Origin: Chitinivorax sp. PXF-14
Lineage (GTDB): Bacteria; Pseudomonadota; Gammaproteobacteria; Burkholderiales; SCOH01
DNA: 64,000 bases
Direction: 5' to 3'
NCBI RefSeq assembly: GCF_040812015.1
Contig: NZ_JBFNXJ010000006.1
Location: 62,001 to 126,000, forward strand
The translations under genes and the position numbers were made by a program. Shown here in pieces: positions 1 to 8,335 of the stretch. The notes below the pieces were generated by a model that was not told where the DNA came from, ran no database searches, and saw nothing but the letters and a program-made list of their open reading frames with translations. Each line of letters starts with the position of its first letter. Position 1 is the first letter of the stretch.

Positions 1-555
1 GGCTTCGTGCCAGCTGGCGACGGCTGCCTCCAGCCGGTTGCCGCGATATTGCTGCTCGGCCAGTTGCGCGAGCAGCCCGGTATTGGCCGGCGCGGCCGCA
101 TGGGCGGCTTCGAGCCAGCTCAGCGCCTGCTCATCCATGCCCTGGGCCTGCGCTAGGCCGGCGGCGGCACTGAGCGCGGCCGTGTCGCCCGGCGCGAGGG
201 CGATCACGCGGCGGTATTCATCCAGCGCATCGAGTGGCGCACCCGAGCTGGCCAGCGCCTGCGCCAGGTTGAAGGCATGGCCGCGATGCCCGGGGCTGCG
301 CGCGCAGGCTTCGCGCATCAGCGCAATGCCGGCCTGCGGCTGGCCCAGTTGGAACAGCGCGAGCCCCTGGTAAGCCTGCGCGTCGGCGTGGCCCGGTGTC
401 AGGCGCAGCGCCTGCTGGTAGGCGCCGATGGCATCGGCGGCGCGGCCCTCGCGGTGCGCCGCCAGGCCGAGTTCGATCCAGTGGCGTGAGCGGTCTGCGG
501 CGGGGCTCGCGGCCCCGTTGCTCGATGCTGCCTGACGTCGTTTCTTTTCACCCAT
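1..555 (-). CDS. TPR-repeat protein (partial, runs off the left edge)
   Basis: The first 185 residues of a minus-strand gene are visible, starting at ATG 555 and continuing past base 1 with no stop. After a basic Ser/Ala-rich head (residues 1-24) the protein is a chain of roughly five 34-residue helical repeats with the TPR pattern of small residues (for example the AIGAYQQALRLTPGHAD and ALDEYRRVIALAPGDTA segments). TPR arrays bind other proteins. In this context it could be the N-terminal part of a TPR-fused enzyme such as a sulfotransferase or glycosyltransferase, but the C-terminal part is outside the window. No signal peptide is seen. The family call is firm, the function unknown. Confidence 0.75.
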   Translation of the reverse strand, partial: MGEKKRRQAASSNGAASPAADRSRHWIELGLAAHREGRAADAIGAYQQALRLTPGHADAQAYQGLALFQLGQPQAGIALMREACARSPGHRGHAFNLAQALASSGAPLDALDEYRRVIALAPGDTAALSAAAGLAQAQGMDEQALSWLEAAHAAAPANTGLLAQLAEQQYRGNRLEAAVASWHEA

Positions 556-621
556 GATCGGCCCTGGCTGGTTTGGCGTGGCCATTCTGCCATGGGGCCG
601 CACGGGCTGGAATCGGTGGCG

Positions 622-1506
622 CTACCGAGGCGCGGGCAGACGGGAATCGTGGGCGATGCCGTCGGCGACGGTCGGGTAGCGCGGCACCCAGCGCAGCCCC
701 TTGCGCGCGCGCAGGTTCGACAGCCGCCGCGATTCATCCATGAACGACAGCATTGCCGGCGACAGCTGCTGCGCGGCCTGCTCGCGCGGCAGCCGTGGCG
801 GGCGCGGCAGGCCGAGGTGGTCCGCCACCGCGTCGAAATAGTCGGCCATCCTGAGGCGGTCGTCGTCCACTACGTTGTAGACGCGCCCGTTGCGGCCACG
901 GTACAGCGCGGCCACGGCGGCACGGGCCAGGTCGTCGGCGTGGACGTGGTTGGTATAGCCGTCCTCGGCGGCCAGCAGGGCCGGCAATCCGGCGCGGATG
1001 CGCGCCTCGGGCAGGCGGCCGGCGGTATAGATGCCGGGCACGCGCAGGATGCTGACGATGGCCCCGCTGCGCCGGCCGAAAGCGCGGATCTGCCGCTCGG
1101 CATCGACCCGGCGTCGGGCGCGATCGGTGCTTGGGCGCGGGGTGCGGGTTTCGTCCACCCAGGCGCCGCCACAATCGCCGTAGACGCCGCTGGTGCTGAT
1201 GTAGACCAGCCGCTGTGGTAAAATCTCGCCTTTTGTCAACGCGTTAAGCAGGCGGCCCGTGCGTGGGTCGCGGGTGCCCTGATTGGGCGGCGGCGCGAAG
1301 TGCAGCACGCAGTCGGCAAGGCCGGCGAGGCGGCCCAGGCTGGCCGGCGCATCGAGATCGCCGATGACGGGCACGATGCCCGCGGCGCGCAGCTGCGCGG
1401 CTTTGGCCGGATCGCGGATCAAGCCCAGCACGCGCTGGCGTGGGGGCAGCAGGGCGGCGACGCGCAGGGCGATGTCGCCGCAGCCGATGATGAGAATGCG
1501 TTGCAT
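622..1506 (-). CDS. NAD(P)-dependent epimerase/dehydratase family protein (YeeZ-like SDR)
   Basis: A 294-residue extended short-chain dehydrogenase. The N-terminal Rossmann signature GCGDIA (residues 8-13) binds the dinucleotide, and the segment STSGVYG (about 104-110) supplies the Ser/Tyr region of the SDR active site, as in YeeZ-type proteins. The substrate cannot be told from sequence; members act on nucleotide sugars or remain uncharacterised. It is transcribed away from the flavoreductase gene at 1568 across a 61-bp divergent gap, so the promoters probably face each other there. The length is normal for YeeZ relatives and there is no signal peptide, so it is cytosolic. Confidence 0.8.
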   Translation of the reverse strand: MQRILIIGCGDIALRVAALLPPRQRVLGLIRDPAKAAQLRAAGIVPVIGDLDAPASLGRLAGLADCVLHFAPPPNQGTRDPRTGRLLNALTKGEILPQRLVYISTSGVYGDCGGAWVDETRTPRPSTDRARRRVDAERQIRAFGRRSGAIVSILRVPGIYTAGRLPEARIRAGLPALLAAEDGYTNHVHADDLARAAVAALYRGRNGRVYNVVDDDRLRMADYFDAVADHLGLPRPPRLPREQAAQQLSPAMLSFMDESRRLSNLRARKGLRWVPRYPTVADGIAHDSRLPAPR

Positions 1507-1567
1507 GGGCTACAGTTTAAATGAGTTCGCGCGGCCCGCGCCGCGCCGAAGTAAGGATCAGTGAAAC

Positions 1568-2599
1568 ATGTCGTTTAAGGTCACCGTCAAGCCGAGCGGT
1601 CACGAGTTTGTCGTCAACGAGGGCGAAACCATCCTGGAGGCCGCGCTGCGTGAGAGCGTCATGCTGCCCTACGGCTGCCGCAACGGCGCGTGCGGTGCCT
1701 GCAAGGGTCGCGTGCTCGATGGTCGCGTGAGCCACACCAGCTATGCCGAGAGCAGCCTGACGGCAGCCGAACTGGCCAGCGGCATCAGCCTGTTGTGCAG
1801 CGCCCGGCCGGAAACCGACGTGGTGATCGAGAGTAAGGAAATCGGCGCCATCAAGGACATCCAGGTCAAGAACCTGCCCTGCCGTGTCGAAAAGATCGAG
1901 AAGGTGTCGCACAACGTCGCTGTGCTCTACCTGAAGCTGCCGGTGAACGAGCGCCTGCAGTTCCTCGCCGGCCAGTACATCGACATCGTGATGAAGGACG
2001 GCAAGCGCCGCAGCTTCAGCCTGGCCAACGCGCCGCACGATGACGGCTTCCTGCAGCTGCACATCCGCCATGTCGCGGGCGGGACCTTCTCCGAGCATGT
2101 GTTCCACACCATGAAGCCCAAGGAAATCCTGCGCTTCCAGGGCCCGCTAGGCAGCTTCTTCCTGCGCGAGGAGTCCGCCAAGCCTGTCGTCTTCGTGGCC
2201 AGCGGCACCGGCTTTGCGCCGGTCAAGGGCATCGTCGAGCACATGATCCGGCACGACATCAAGCGCCCGACGACGATCTACTGGGGCGCCTACAACCTGT
2301 CCGACATCTATATGCACGAGTTGCCGCAGCAGTGGGCCAAGGATCACCCGCACATCCGGTACGTGCCGGTGCTCTCCGATCCGCTGCCGGCAGACAACTG
2401 GGCCGGCCGGACCGGCTTCGTCCATGTGGCCGTGGCCGAGGACATCGCCGATTTCGGCAACTATCAGGTCTATGCCTGCGGCGCCCCGGTGATGGTGGAG
2501 GCCGCCCACAAGGCATTCACCGCGCAGGGGCTGGACGAGGGCGAGTTCTTCTCCGATGCGTTCTTCCTGTCGAAAGACCTGAAGCCGGCGGGGCAATGA
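1568..2599 (+). CDS. 2Fe-2S ferredoxin/FAD/NAD reductase (CDP-6-deoxy-delta-3,4-glucoseen reductase-like)
   Basis: A 343-residue soluble electron-transfer flavoprotein. An N-terminal plant-type ferredoxin domain carries the cluster ligands C37, C42 and C45 plus C77. It is followed by an FAD-binding barrel (RRSFSLANAP region) and a C-terminal NAD domain (ASGTGFAPVKG and YACGAPVM segments). It would pass electrons from NAD(P)H to a partner. Homologues in Neisseriales are usually named CDP-6-deoxy-delta-3,4-glucoseen reductase, but no dideoxysugar genes lie nearby, so that substrate is doubtful. A Shine-Dalgarno AAGGA lies about 12 bases before the ATG, and a terminator follows at once. Confidence 0.85.
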   Translation: MSFKVTVKPSGHEFVVNEGETILEAALRESVMLPYGCRNGACGACKGRVLDGRVSHTSYAESSLTAAELASGISLLCSARPETDVVIESKEIGAIKDIQVKNLPCRVEKIEKVSHNVAVLYLKLPVNERLQFLAGQYIDIVMKDGKRRSFSLANAPHDDGFLQLHIRHVAGGTFSEHVFHTMKPKEILRFQGPLGSFFLREESAKPVVFVASGTGFAPVKGIVEHMIRHDIKRPTTIYWGAYNLSDIYMHELPQQWAKDHPHIRYVPVLSDPLPADNWAGRTGFVHVAVAEDIADFGNYQVYACGAPVMVEAAHKAFTAQGLDEGEFFSDAFFLSKDLKPAGQ

Positions 2600-2604
2600 A
2601 TGCG

Positions 2605-2633
2605 AAAAGCGGCAAAATCTTGCCGCTTTTTTT
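2605..2633 (+). terminator. Rho-independent terminator after the flavoreductase gene
   Basis: An 11-bp perfect stem (AAAAGCGGCAA paired with TTGCCGCTTTT) with a four-base loop, ending in a run of seven T. It starts six bases after the stop codon at 2599. Confidence 0.9.
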
Positions 2634-2717
2634 AAGTCCATATATTCTCGTTTGTCATAATCGGGGTCGGGTCTGTGCTCCGACTCGAATCTGACCAAAC
2701 TATTGAGGAGATGGGTG

Positions 2718-3467
2718 TTGAAGCTGCAACCGGATGATGGGTATATAGGGCTGGCGGAGAATCACGAGTGGAGCAAGCGCTTCATGGTGCTCCAGTTCGA
2801 GGGTGGGGGTATTTCGCTGATCCCCCACGGCTTCTTCACCACCTGGCTCGATGCCGAGCCGAACTTCGGCTCCTGCCCGTTTGGCCGCTGTTCCGGCTTT
2901 GGCACCGGCTCCAGGGTCAAGTATGACAACGATCAACAGAAGCTGGTCGTCGGGCGCTTCGTCAGCGCCGGGCAGAACGTCAAGATCGTGCTGAACGGCC
3001 AGCACGAGATCCGCACCATTTCCTCCTACCTTTTCGGGCTGGCCGGCCTGCAGCAGTCTAATGTGCCCATCCTCGGCGACGTGGTGCTCGGCAACGATCT
3101 GTGGATCGGCGACGAGGCGATGATCCTGGGCGGGGCGAATATCGGCTCGGGCTGCGTGGTGGGCGCCCGCGCGCTGGTGACGCAGAACCAGGTGCTGGAG
3201 CCTTACGGCATCTACGCCGGCACGCCGGCGCGGCTGGTGCGCTTCCGTTTCTCCGAGCGCGTGCGCGAGCTGTTGCTGCAGCTGCAATGGTGGGACAAGC
3301 CGCTGTCGTGGGTGAAACAGCACAACGACAAATTCCTGACCTTCCTCACCGAGGACGAAGGCCGCGCGATCGAGATACTCAACGAGCTGATCGCAAGCAA
3401 GCACTCGGCGCAGAGCCCCTACGCCAGCCTGTCGCAGTTCGGTTTCCGGCAGACCTGGAAAGGCTGA
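2718..3467 (+). CDS. CatB-related O-acetyltransferase (left-handed beta-helix)
   Basis: A protein of about 249 residues in the xenobiotic/CatB-type hexapeptide acyltransferase family. The middle contains hexapeptide turns such as VVLGNDLWIGDEAMILGGANIGSG, ending in the GIYAGTPARLVRFRF closing motif typical of the family. These trimeric enzymes move an acetyl group from acetyl-CoA to a hydroxyl of a sugar or small molecule; the acceptor here is unknown. No ATG fits. The strong GAGGAG at 2705-2710 points to TTG 2718 (spacing 7) or GTG 2715 (spacing 4); TTG 2703 lies inside the ribosome-binding site. The gene ends two bases from the end of convergent flhB. Confidence 0.8.
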   Translation: MKLQPDDGYIGLAENHEWSKRFMVLQFEGGGISLIPHGFFTTWLDAEPNFGSCPFGRCSGFGTGSRVKYDNDQQKLVVGRFVSAGQNVKIVLNGQHEIRTISSYLFGLAGLQQSNVPILGDVVLGNDLWIGDEAMILGGANIGSGCVVGARALVTQNQVLEPYGIYAGTPARLVRFRFSERVRELLLQLQWWDKPLSWVKQHNDKFLTFLTEDEGRAIEILNELIASKHSAQSPYASLSQFGFRQTWKG

Positions 3468-3469
3468 AC

Positions 3470-4633
3470 TCAGGATTCGGCGGGCTCTGCCGGCGGCTTG
3501 TCCGCTTCCGGGTCGAGCTCGCTTGGCACCGGCAGTTGATCGGGGGCCGTGGGCTGGTTGCCGCCATAGGTCTGGTAGTGGCGTAGCTGGTAGACGTAGG
3601 CCAGCACCTCGGCCGCGGCGGTATAGAGCTTGGCGGGGATTTCCTGGCCCAGCTCGGCGTGGAAGTAGAGTGCGCGGGCAAACGGCGGTGTGCGCAGGAT
3701 GGCGACCTTGTGCTCGCGCGCGAGCTCGATGATGCGCTCGGCCAAGAGGTGCGAGCCCTTGGCCACGACCTGCGGCGCCGTCATCTTGCCGCTCTGGTAT
3801 TTGATCGCCACCGCATAGTGGGTCGGGTTGGTGACGATCACGTCGGCCTTCGGCACCTCCTGCATCATGCGCTTGCGTGCCGCCTCGCGCTGCATGGCGC
3901 GGATACGGCCCTTGATGTGCGGGTCGCCTTCCGATTCCTTCGATTCCTGCCGGATTTCCTCCTTGGTCATGCGCAGGCTGCGGTGATAGTTCCACAGCTG
4001 GAAGGGGACATCGATCGCCACCAGCAACAGCATCGAGCCGACCACCACCTCCATGGTGTAGGCGATCAGCTGGCCGGTGTGGGCGAAACCGGAAAACGGC
4101 GATTCACCGATCAGGGCGAGGATTTCGCCACGCTCGCGCCAGATGACCCAGCCGGCCACGCCGCCGATCAGCATCGACTTGAGCACCGCCTTGACCATCT
4201 CGGCCAGCGCCTGCACCGAGAACATGCGCTGGATGCCGGGCAGCGGGTTCAGCTTGTCGAACTTGGGGCTGATCGGCTCCAGCGTGAACAGCCAGCCGCC
4301 CATCATCAATGGTGCGAGAATCGCGGCGATCGTCACCGCGACGAGAAACGGCGTGAACACCGTCAGCGCATCGGCGCAGATGCGGTAGAACGCCTCCAGC
4401 ATATTGTGTGGATCGGCCAGCAGCTTGCGATCGAGCGTCAAGCCGTCGCGCATGATGCGCTCGAGCTCGCCGATGAACTGCGGGCCCATCAATACCAGTG
4501 TGGCAACACCGGTCATCACCACGGCAAAGGTCGACAACTCGCGCGAGCGGGCGATATTGCCCCGCTGGCGCGCTTCTTCGAGCCGTCGTGGTGACGCGGG
4601 TTCGGATTTTTCGAGGTCGCTATCTTCTGCCAT
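3470..4633 (-). CDS. flhB: Flagellar biosynthesis protein FlhB
   Basis: An inner-membrane component of the flagellar type III export gate that switches substrate specificity. The N-terminus has the conserved EPASPRRLEEARQRG stretch, then four hydrophobic segments between about 30 and 210, then the cytoplasmic domain with the self-cleavage motif NPTH at about 269-272. That motif favours functional FlhB. At 387 residues the length is normal, with a proline-rich C-terminal tail. ATG 4633 (MAEDSDLEK) matches family starts; an in-frame ATG at 4642 would add three residues, and neither has a good ribosome-binding site. It is the only flagellar gene in the window, whereas flhB usually neighbours flhA. 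Confidence 0.95.
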   Translation of the reverse strand: MAEDSDLEKSEPASPRRLEEARQRGNIARSRELSTFAVVMTGVATLVLMGPQFIGELERIMRDGLTLDRKLLADPHNMLEAFYRICADALTVFTPFLVAVTIAAILAPLMMGGWLFTLEPISPKFDKLNPLPGIQRMFSVQALAEMVKAVLKSMLIGGVAGWVIWRERGEILALIGESPFSGFAHTGQLIAYTMEVVVGSMLLLVAIDVPFQLWNYHRSLRMTKEEIRQESKESEGDPHIKGRIRAMQREAARKRMMQEVPKADVIVTNPTHYAVAIKYQSGKMTAPQVVAKGSHLLAERIIELAREHKVAILRTPPFARALYFHAELGQEIPAKLYTAAAEVLAYVYQLRHYQTYGGNQPTAPDQLPVPSELDPEADKPPAEPAES

Positions 4634-5065
4634 GGCGGGCATGGGGGCCGATCAAGGCTGCCAGTGTAGCCGAATGACGGGCCGCGCGCCGCGCTGGCTG
4701 GGGCCGCGGCCACGGCAGGGGGCTCGCGTCGGCGGCGGTGCCATCATTGGATGCCCGGCGGCAGCCCCGCACGCGGGCACAAAGTTTCACCGGTGAAACT
4801 TGTCGTACATCGGCAGAGCCCTGTTCGTAGCGATACGAGCCTTTACGCTTGCGGCGGGCGGGCGGGCTGGCTGGTTGGTGAGCAGACGCGGCTGGATGGG
4901 CTCCCGCACGCTGGCATCCAGGCCGGCGCCCGGGCGCCAGCGCCAGAACGCTGCCGGATCAATGGCTTGCCCTGGCCGCGCAAGACAGTCCCGGTAAAAT
5001 CGGCTACCATCCGCCGGTTCAGTGTATCCATCAAGGAGTAGCGGGGCTGCCATGCATCCCCGGAT
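4634..5065. other. 432-bp intergenic region between flhB and the CorC-like gene
   Basis: No convincing gene. It holds the divergent promoters of flhB and the gene at 5066, a perfect 20-bp palindrome at 4782-4801, an AAGGAG at 5033-5038 and a five-codon reading frame (ATG 5052) whose TGA overlaps the ATG at 5066. A GGTAAAATC stretch at 4993-5001 resembles a -10 element of the downstream gene. The open frames covering this region are GC-driven and lack family resemblance. Confidence 0.6.
4782..4801. promoter_or_regulatory. Perfect 20-bp palindrome, candidate operator
   Basis: AAGTTTCACC followed directly by its exact reverse complement GGTGAAACTT. It lies about 150 bp before flhB and 265 bp before the CorC-like gene. 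It has no T-run, so it is not a terminator for either; an operator for a dimeric repressor is the simplest reading. The binding protein is unknown. Confidence 0.5.
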
Positions 5066-6388
5066 ATGAGTAGTCAGATAGGTCTCGTTTTTCTCGCTTT
5101 CGTCCTCGTTTTTCTCAACGGCTTCTTTGTCGCGGCCGAATTTGGTCTGGTCAAGCTGCGCCAGACCCGCGTCAAGGCCATCGCCAAGACCTATGGCTGG
5201 CGTGGCCGCATTCTTGCCGAGGTGCATAGCCGCCTCGATGCCTATCTTTCCGCCTGCCAGCTCGGCATCACGCTGGCTTCGCTCGGCCTGGGCTGGGTCG
5301 GCGAGCCGGCCTTCGCCCGGCTTTTGGAGCCCGTCTTCGACTGGCTGCAGGTTGGCAACGAGAAGCTTGCCCACGGCATCGCCTTCTTCGTCGCCTTTTT
5401 CATCATTTCGTTCCTGCACATCGTGGTCGGCGAGCTCGCGCCGAAGTCGATGGCGATCCGCATGTCCGAACGTGTCGGCCTGTGGACGGCTGTCCCGCTG
5501 TACGCGTTCTACTGGGCCATGTACCCGGCCATCTGGGCGCTCAACACGAGCTCCAACTGGGTGCTCAAGCTGTTGCGCCTCGATGAGGAGGGCAGCCACG
5601 AAGCGCACTATTCGCCGGACGAGCTCAAGCTGATCCTGCGCGGCTCGCGCGAGAACGACCAGTACACCAACGAGGACTGGCGTGTGCTGGCGCAGGCGCT
5701 CGATTTCCGCGACTACGAGGTGGCGGACCTGATGCGCCCGATCAGCGAAATGGTGGCGCTGAAAGCTGAGGACGGCATCGAAGCCAATCTCGACCTGATG
5801 GTGCAGAACCGCTACAGCCGCTACCCCTATCTCGGTACGGACGGCGAGGTGAAGGGCATCGTGCACCTGAAGGATGTGTTCTTCGCGTTGCAGAAAGGCA
5901 CGCTGCCCGACTCGCTGGATGCCTTGCTGCGCCCGGCCCAGATCATTTCGCCATCGATGCCGGCGCTCGAATTGTTCCGCCGCTTCCGCGAAGGAGCGCC
6001 GCATTTTGCTGTGGTGACCTACAAGGATGGCCAGCCGCTGGGCTTCGTTACGCTCGACAACCTGCTGTCGGCGCTGGTCGGCGAGATCCGCGACGAATTC
6101 CGCCACACGCAGAACGAATGGACGCAGCTCGACGATGGCTCGCTGATCGGCAAGGGCAGCCTGCCGATCTACACGCTGGAGCGGGCGCTCGGCATCGATA
6201 TCGAGCCCGAGGAAGAAGATGCCGCTGATACGGTGGGCGGCCTGGTGATGTGGAAGCTGCGCGAGCTGCCGAAGGAAGGCGACCGCATCGAGTTCGAGCA
6301 GTTCGATGTCGTGGTCAAGCGCATGAAGGGGCCGCGCATCCTGATGGTCCGGGTCTATCCGAAAGACGACGCGGATATGCTGCACTGA
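5066..6388 (+). CDS. Hemolysin/CorC family membrane protein (DUF21-CBS-CorC_HlyC)
   Basis: A 440-residue protein with the full CNNM-like layout: an N-terminal DUF21 membrane domain with several hydrophobic segments (residues about 5-140), a pair of CBS domains that bind adenine nucleotides (about 210-330) and a C-terminal CorC_HlyC domain (about 345-430, SLPIYTLERALG region). Relatives take part in magnesium or cobalt handling, or are annotated hemolysins on weak grounds; a role in divalent-cation efflux is the better guess. The start at 5066 has only a weak ribosome-binding site, but a five-codon leader ending at the ATG could couple translation. A terminator follows. Confidence 0.85.
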   Translation: MSSQIGLVFLAFVLVFLNGFFVAAEFGLVKLRQTRVKAIAKTYGWRGRILAEVHSRLDAYLSACQLGITLASLGLGWVGEPAFARLLEPVFDWLQVGNEKLAHGIAFFVAFFIISFLHIVVGELAPKSMAIRMSERVGLWTAVPLYAFYWAMYPAIWALNTSSNWVLKLLRLDEEGSHEAHYSPDELKLILRGSRENDQYTNEDWRVLAQALDFRDYEVADLMRPISEMVALKAEDGIEANLDLMVQNRYSRYPYLGTDGEVKGIVHLKDVFFALQKGTLPDSLDALLRPAQIISPSMPALELFRRFREGAPHFAVVTYKDGQPLGFVTLDNLLSALVGEIRDEFRHTQNEWTQLDDGSLIGKGSLPIYTLERALGIDIEPEEEDAADTVGGLVMWKLRELPKEGDRIEFEQFDVVVKRMKGPRILMVRVYPKDDADMLH

Positions 6389-6404
6389 GGTGCAGGGCCC
6401 AACG

Positions 6405-6431
6405 AAAAAGCCGGCTTTCGCCGGCTTTTTT
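6405..6431 (+). terminator. Rho-independent terminator, probably bidirectional
   Basis: Stem AAAAAGCCGGC / GCCGGCTTTTT with loop TTTC, flanked by A-run and T-run. It sits between the convergent CorC-like gene and the lipoprotein hydrolase gene and can serve both strands. Confidence 0.9.
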
Positions 6432-6450
6432 CATGCGGCGAGGCATGGCG

Positions 6451-7377
6451 TTACGCGCCACCCGCGATGAAGGTGCGGTAGGCCTTTGCCGTCTCGGCGG
6501 GCCTTTCCACCATCGGCACATGGCCGACGCCAGGCAGGATGACCGCCCGGGTTTCCACCTGTTTCAGCCCCTGCTGCAGCACCGGCACGCTGGATATGTC
6601 GATTACGCGGTCCTGGTCGCCCCAGACGATCAGCGTGCGTGCCTTGATCTTCGGCAGCTCGCCCTCCAGCGGCAGGCGCTGCGACCACAGCTCGTCGAAG
6701 ATCTTGCGGTTGAACGCGCTGTTGCCATAGGCCTTCTGCGCCAGGTAATCCTTGAAGAAGCCAGGGATGTAGGGCGGGTCGGCGAAGATCAGCTGCAGGA
6801 AATCGTCGAACCGGGCCGGGTCGTCGATGATCAGGCGATTGCTGCCGCCGTCGAGAATCTGCTTGAGCACCGGCGACAGCGTCGGGCTGTTGATGCCGGC
6901 GGCGTCGAACAGCGCGAGGCTCTTCACTCGCTCGGGGTAGGTGGCGGCGAACCAGGCGGCGATATAGCCGCCCATCGAGTTGCCGCCGATATGGACCTTG
7001 TCGATGCCCTTCTGGTCGAGCAGCAGGCGCACGCGCTCGACCTGCTGCCGCACGCCGTAAGAGGCCGCCGGCAAGCGGCTGGATTCGCCAAAGCCCGGCA
7101 GGTCGGGTGCGATCACATGGTAGTCGTCGGTAAGGTGGCGCGAAAAGCGCGTCCAGTTGTCGGCGTCGCCACCGAAGCCGTGCAGCATGACGACGGTTTC
7201 GCCGCTGCCGCCTTCGAGGTAATAGACGGTATGGCCGTCGATCTCGGCATGGTTGCGGTCGAGCCCGGACAGCGTGCGTTCGAAGCCGATGGCGGCATGG
7301 ACGGTCTGCTCGGTGGAGCAGCCCGCCAATTCGAACAGGCTCAGGGAGAGCAGCAGGATGGCGAGGAAGCGCGACAT
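6451..7377 (-). CDS. Alpha/beta-hydrolase lipoprotein (lipase/esterase-like)
   Basis: A 308-residue lipoprotein with a clear type II signal: hydrophobic stretch then lipobox LAGC with Cys about 20. The mature part is an alpha/beta hydrolase with oxyanion region HGFGG (about 66-70), nucleophile elbow GNSMGG (Ser about 134), acid in WGDQDR and catalytic His in GVGHVPM. It probably hydrolyses an ester or lipid at the membrane; the substrate is unknown. ATG 7377 places the signal peptide at the start; ATG 7407 and longer extensions would bury it. Two TTGTAATG direct repeats lie just upstream. It is probably monocistronic. Confidence 0.85.
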   Translation of the reverse strand: MSRFLAILLLSLSLFELAGCSTEQTVHAAIGFERTLSGLDRNHAEIDGHTVYYLEGGSGETVVMLHGFGGDADNWTRFSRHLTDDYHVIAPDLPGFGESSRLPAASYGVRQQVERVRLLLDQKGIDKVHIGGNSMGGYIAAWFAATYPERVKSLALFDAAGINSPTLSPVLKQILDGGSNRLIIDDPARFDDFLQLIFADPPYIPGFFKDYLAQKAYGNSAFNRKIFDELWSQRLPLEGELPKIKARTLIVWGDQDRVIDISSVPVLQQGLKQVETRAVILPGVGHVPMVERPAETAKAYRTFIAGGA

Positions 7378-7540
7378 GGCTTTGTCCGACAGTTGTAATG
7401 TCGGCATTGTAATGGCGCTTGGCGGTCTTGTGTCGGCCGACGTTGTATCCTGGCCGGCCTTCAACCGCTGCCGCCAGCCTTGGTGCCAGGCTGCCAGCCA
7501 TCCTGGCGACGTCGGCACGACGAGGTGATGCCGTGCCGGG

Positions 7541-8335
7541 TCAGCCCTTGCGCGTCGCGACACGGGCCGGCATGGCCTTGGTCTCGAGTTCGCGCACATG
7601 CGGGATCAGCTTGTTGACCGAATCCAGGAAGGCGGCCGAGATCACCTTACCCTCGTTGGTGTTGCTCCAGCCCGCCATGCCGGCTCCGCCCGCGGCGCCG
7701 ATCATCAGGCCGGCGGTGCCGAGATCGGTGGCGCGCGACGAGCCCTCGGCGCTGGCCAGCTGCTCGGTGGTCTGCGCATCGGTCAGCGTCAGCACCACCT
7801 GAGCCTCCTTGAATTTGACCTTGTCGGCCAGGCCGGCAAACTGCCCGATGACCGGGATGCGCGCGAGGATGCCCTCCAGGCCGCCGCCGGCATTCTGTTC
7901 GGAAAACACCAGGGTGGGTGTCAGCACATATTGCGCTTCGAGCACATTGCCGCGCGGGTTTACCGTGCTGTCCTTGCGCGTCAGGCCGGATTCCTGCAAT
8001 TCCAATTCCTGCTTGGTGCCTTTCAGGCCAAGATTGCGGTCGACCACGCGGAAGCAGCCGCTCTGTTGCAACATCAGGCGAACCAGCGGCACCGGCGATT
8101 CGGGCAGATTGCCGCGGCCACTGCTGTAGGTATAGCCGTTCGGGTTCTCGACCACGCCCACCGTGGCTACCGCCGCATCGCACTTCTCGATCTTGCGCGT
8201 CTCGCCCGATGCGCTTTTCTGCCCGGCGCTGCCTGTCACCAGGCCGCCGGCGTTGCCGGTCTCGATACCGCCGGGCTTGCATCCGGCGAGGGCCATCACG
8301 GCGAGAATTGGCAGCAGACGGGTACTTGGGCTCAT
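7541..8335 (-). CDS. CsgG/HfaB-like lipoprotein
   Basis: A 264-residue lipoprotein with lipobox ALAGC (Cys19). The mature part resembles the CsgG/HfaB/Peptidoglycan-synthesis LpoB fold: a segment reading VPLVRLMLQQSGCFRVVDR, then a region stating a default form (AQYVLTPTLVFSEQNAGG), and a Gly-rich amphipathic stretch (LMIGAAGGAGMAG). CsgG makes the curli secretion pore, but no csgA/B/E/F genes are nearby, so a curli role is not supported. It is an outer-membrane-associated protein of unknown job. The 163-bp gap to the downstream hydrolase gene argues for separate transcription. Family assignment is moderate. Confidence 0.65.
   Translation of the reverse strand: MSPSTRLLPILAVMALAGCKPGGIETGNAGGLVTGSAGQKSASGETRKIEKCDAAVATVGVVENPNGYTYSSGRGNLPESPVPLVRLMLQQSGCFRVVDRNLGLKGTKQELELQESGLTRKDSTVNPRGNVLEAQYVLTPTLVFSEQNAGGGLEGILARIPVIGQFAGLADKVKFKEAQVVLTLTDAQTTEQLASAEGSSRATDLGTAGLMIGAAGGAGMAGWSNTNEGKVISAAFLDSVNKLIPHVRELETKAMPARVATRKG

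Noticed and set aside
4787-6385. 532-codon minus-strand frame opposite the CorC-like gene
   Set aside because: Antisense shadow; also spans the intergenic region without a start signal.
7541-8335. Curli secretion locus
   Set aside because: The lipoprotein is only CsgG-like and no csgA/B/E/F genes lie nearby.
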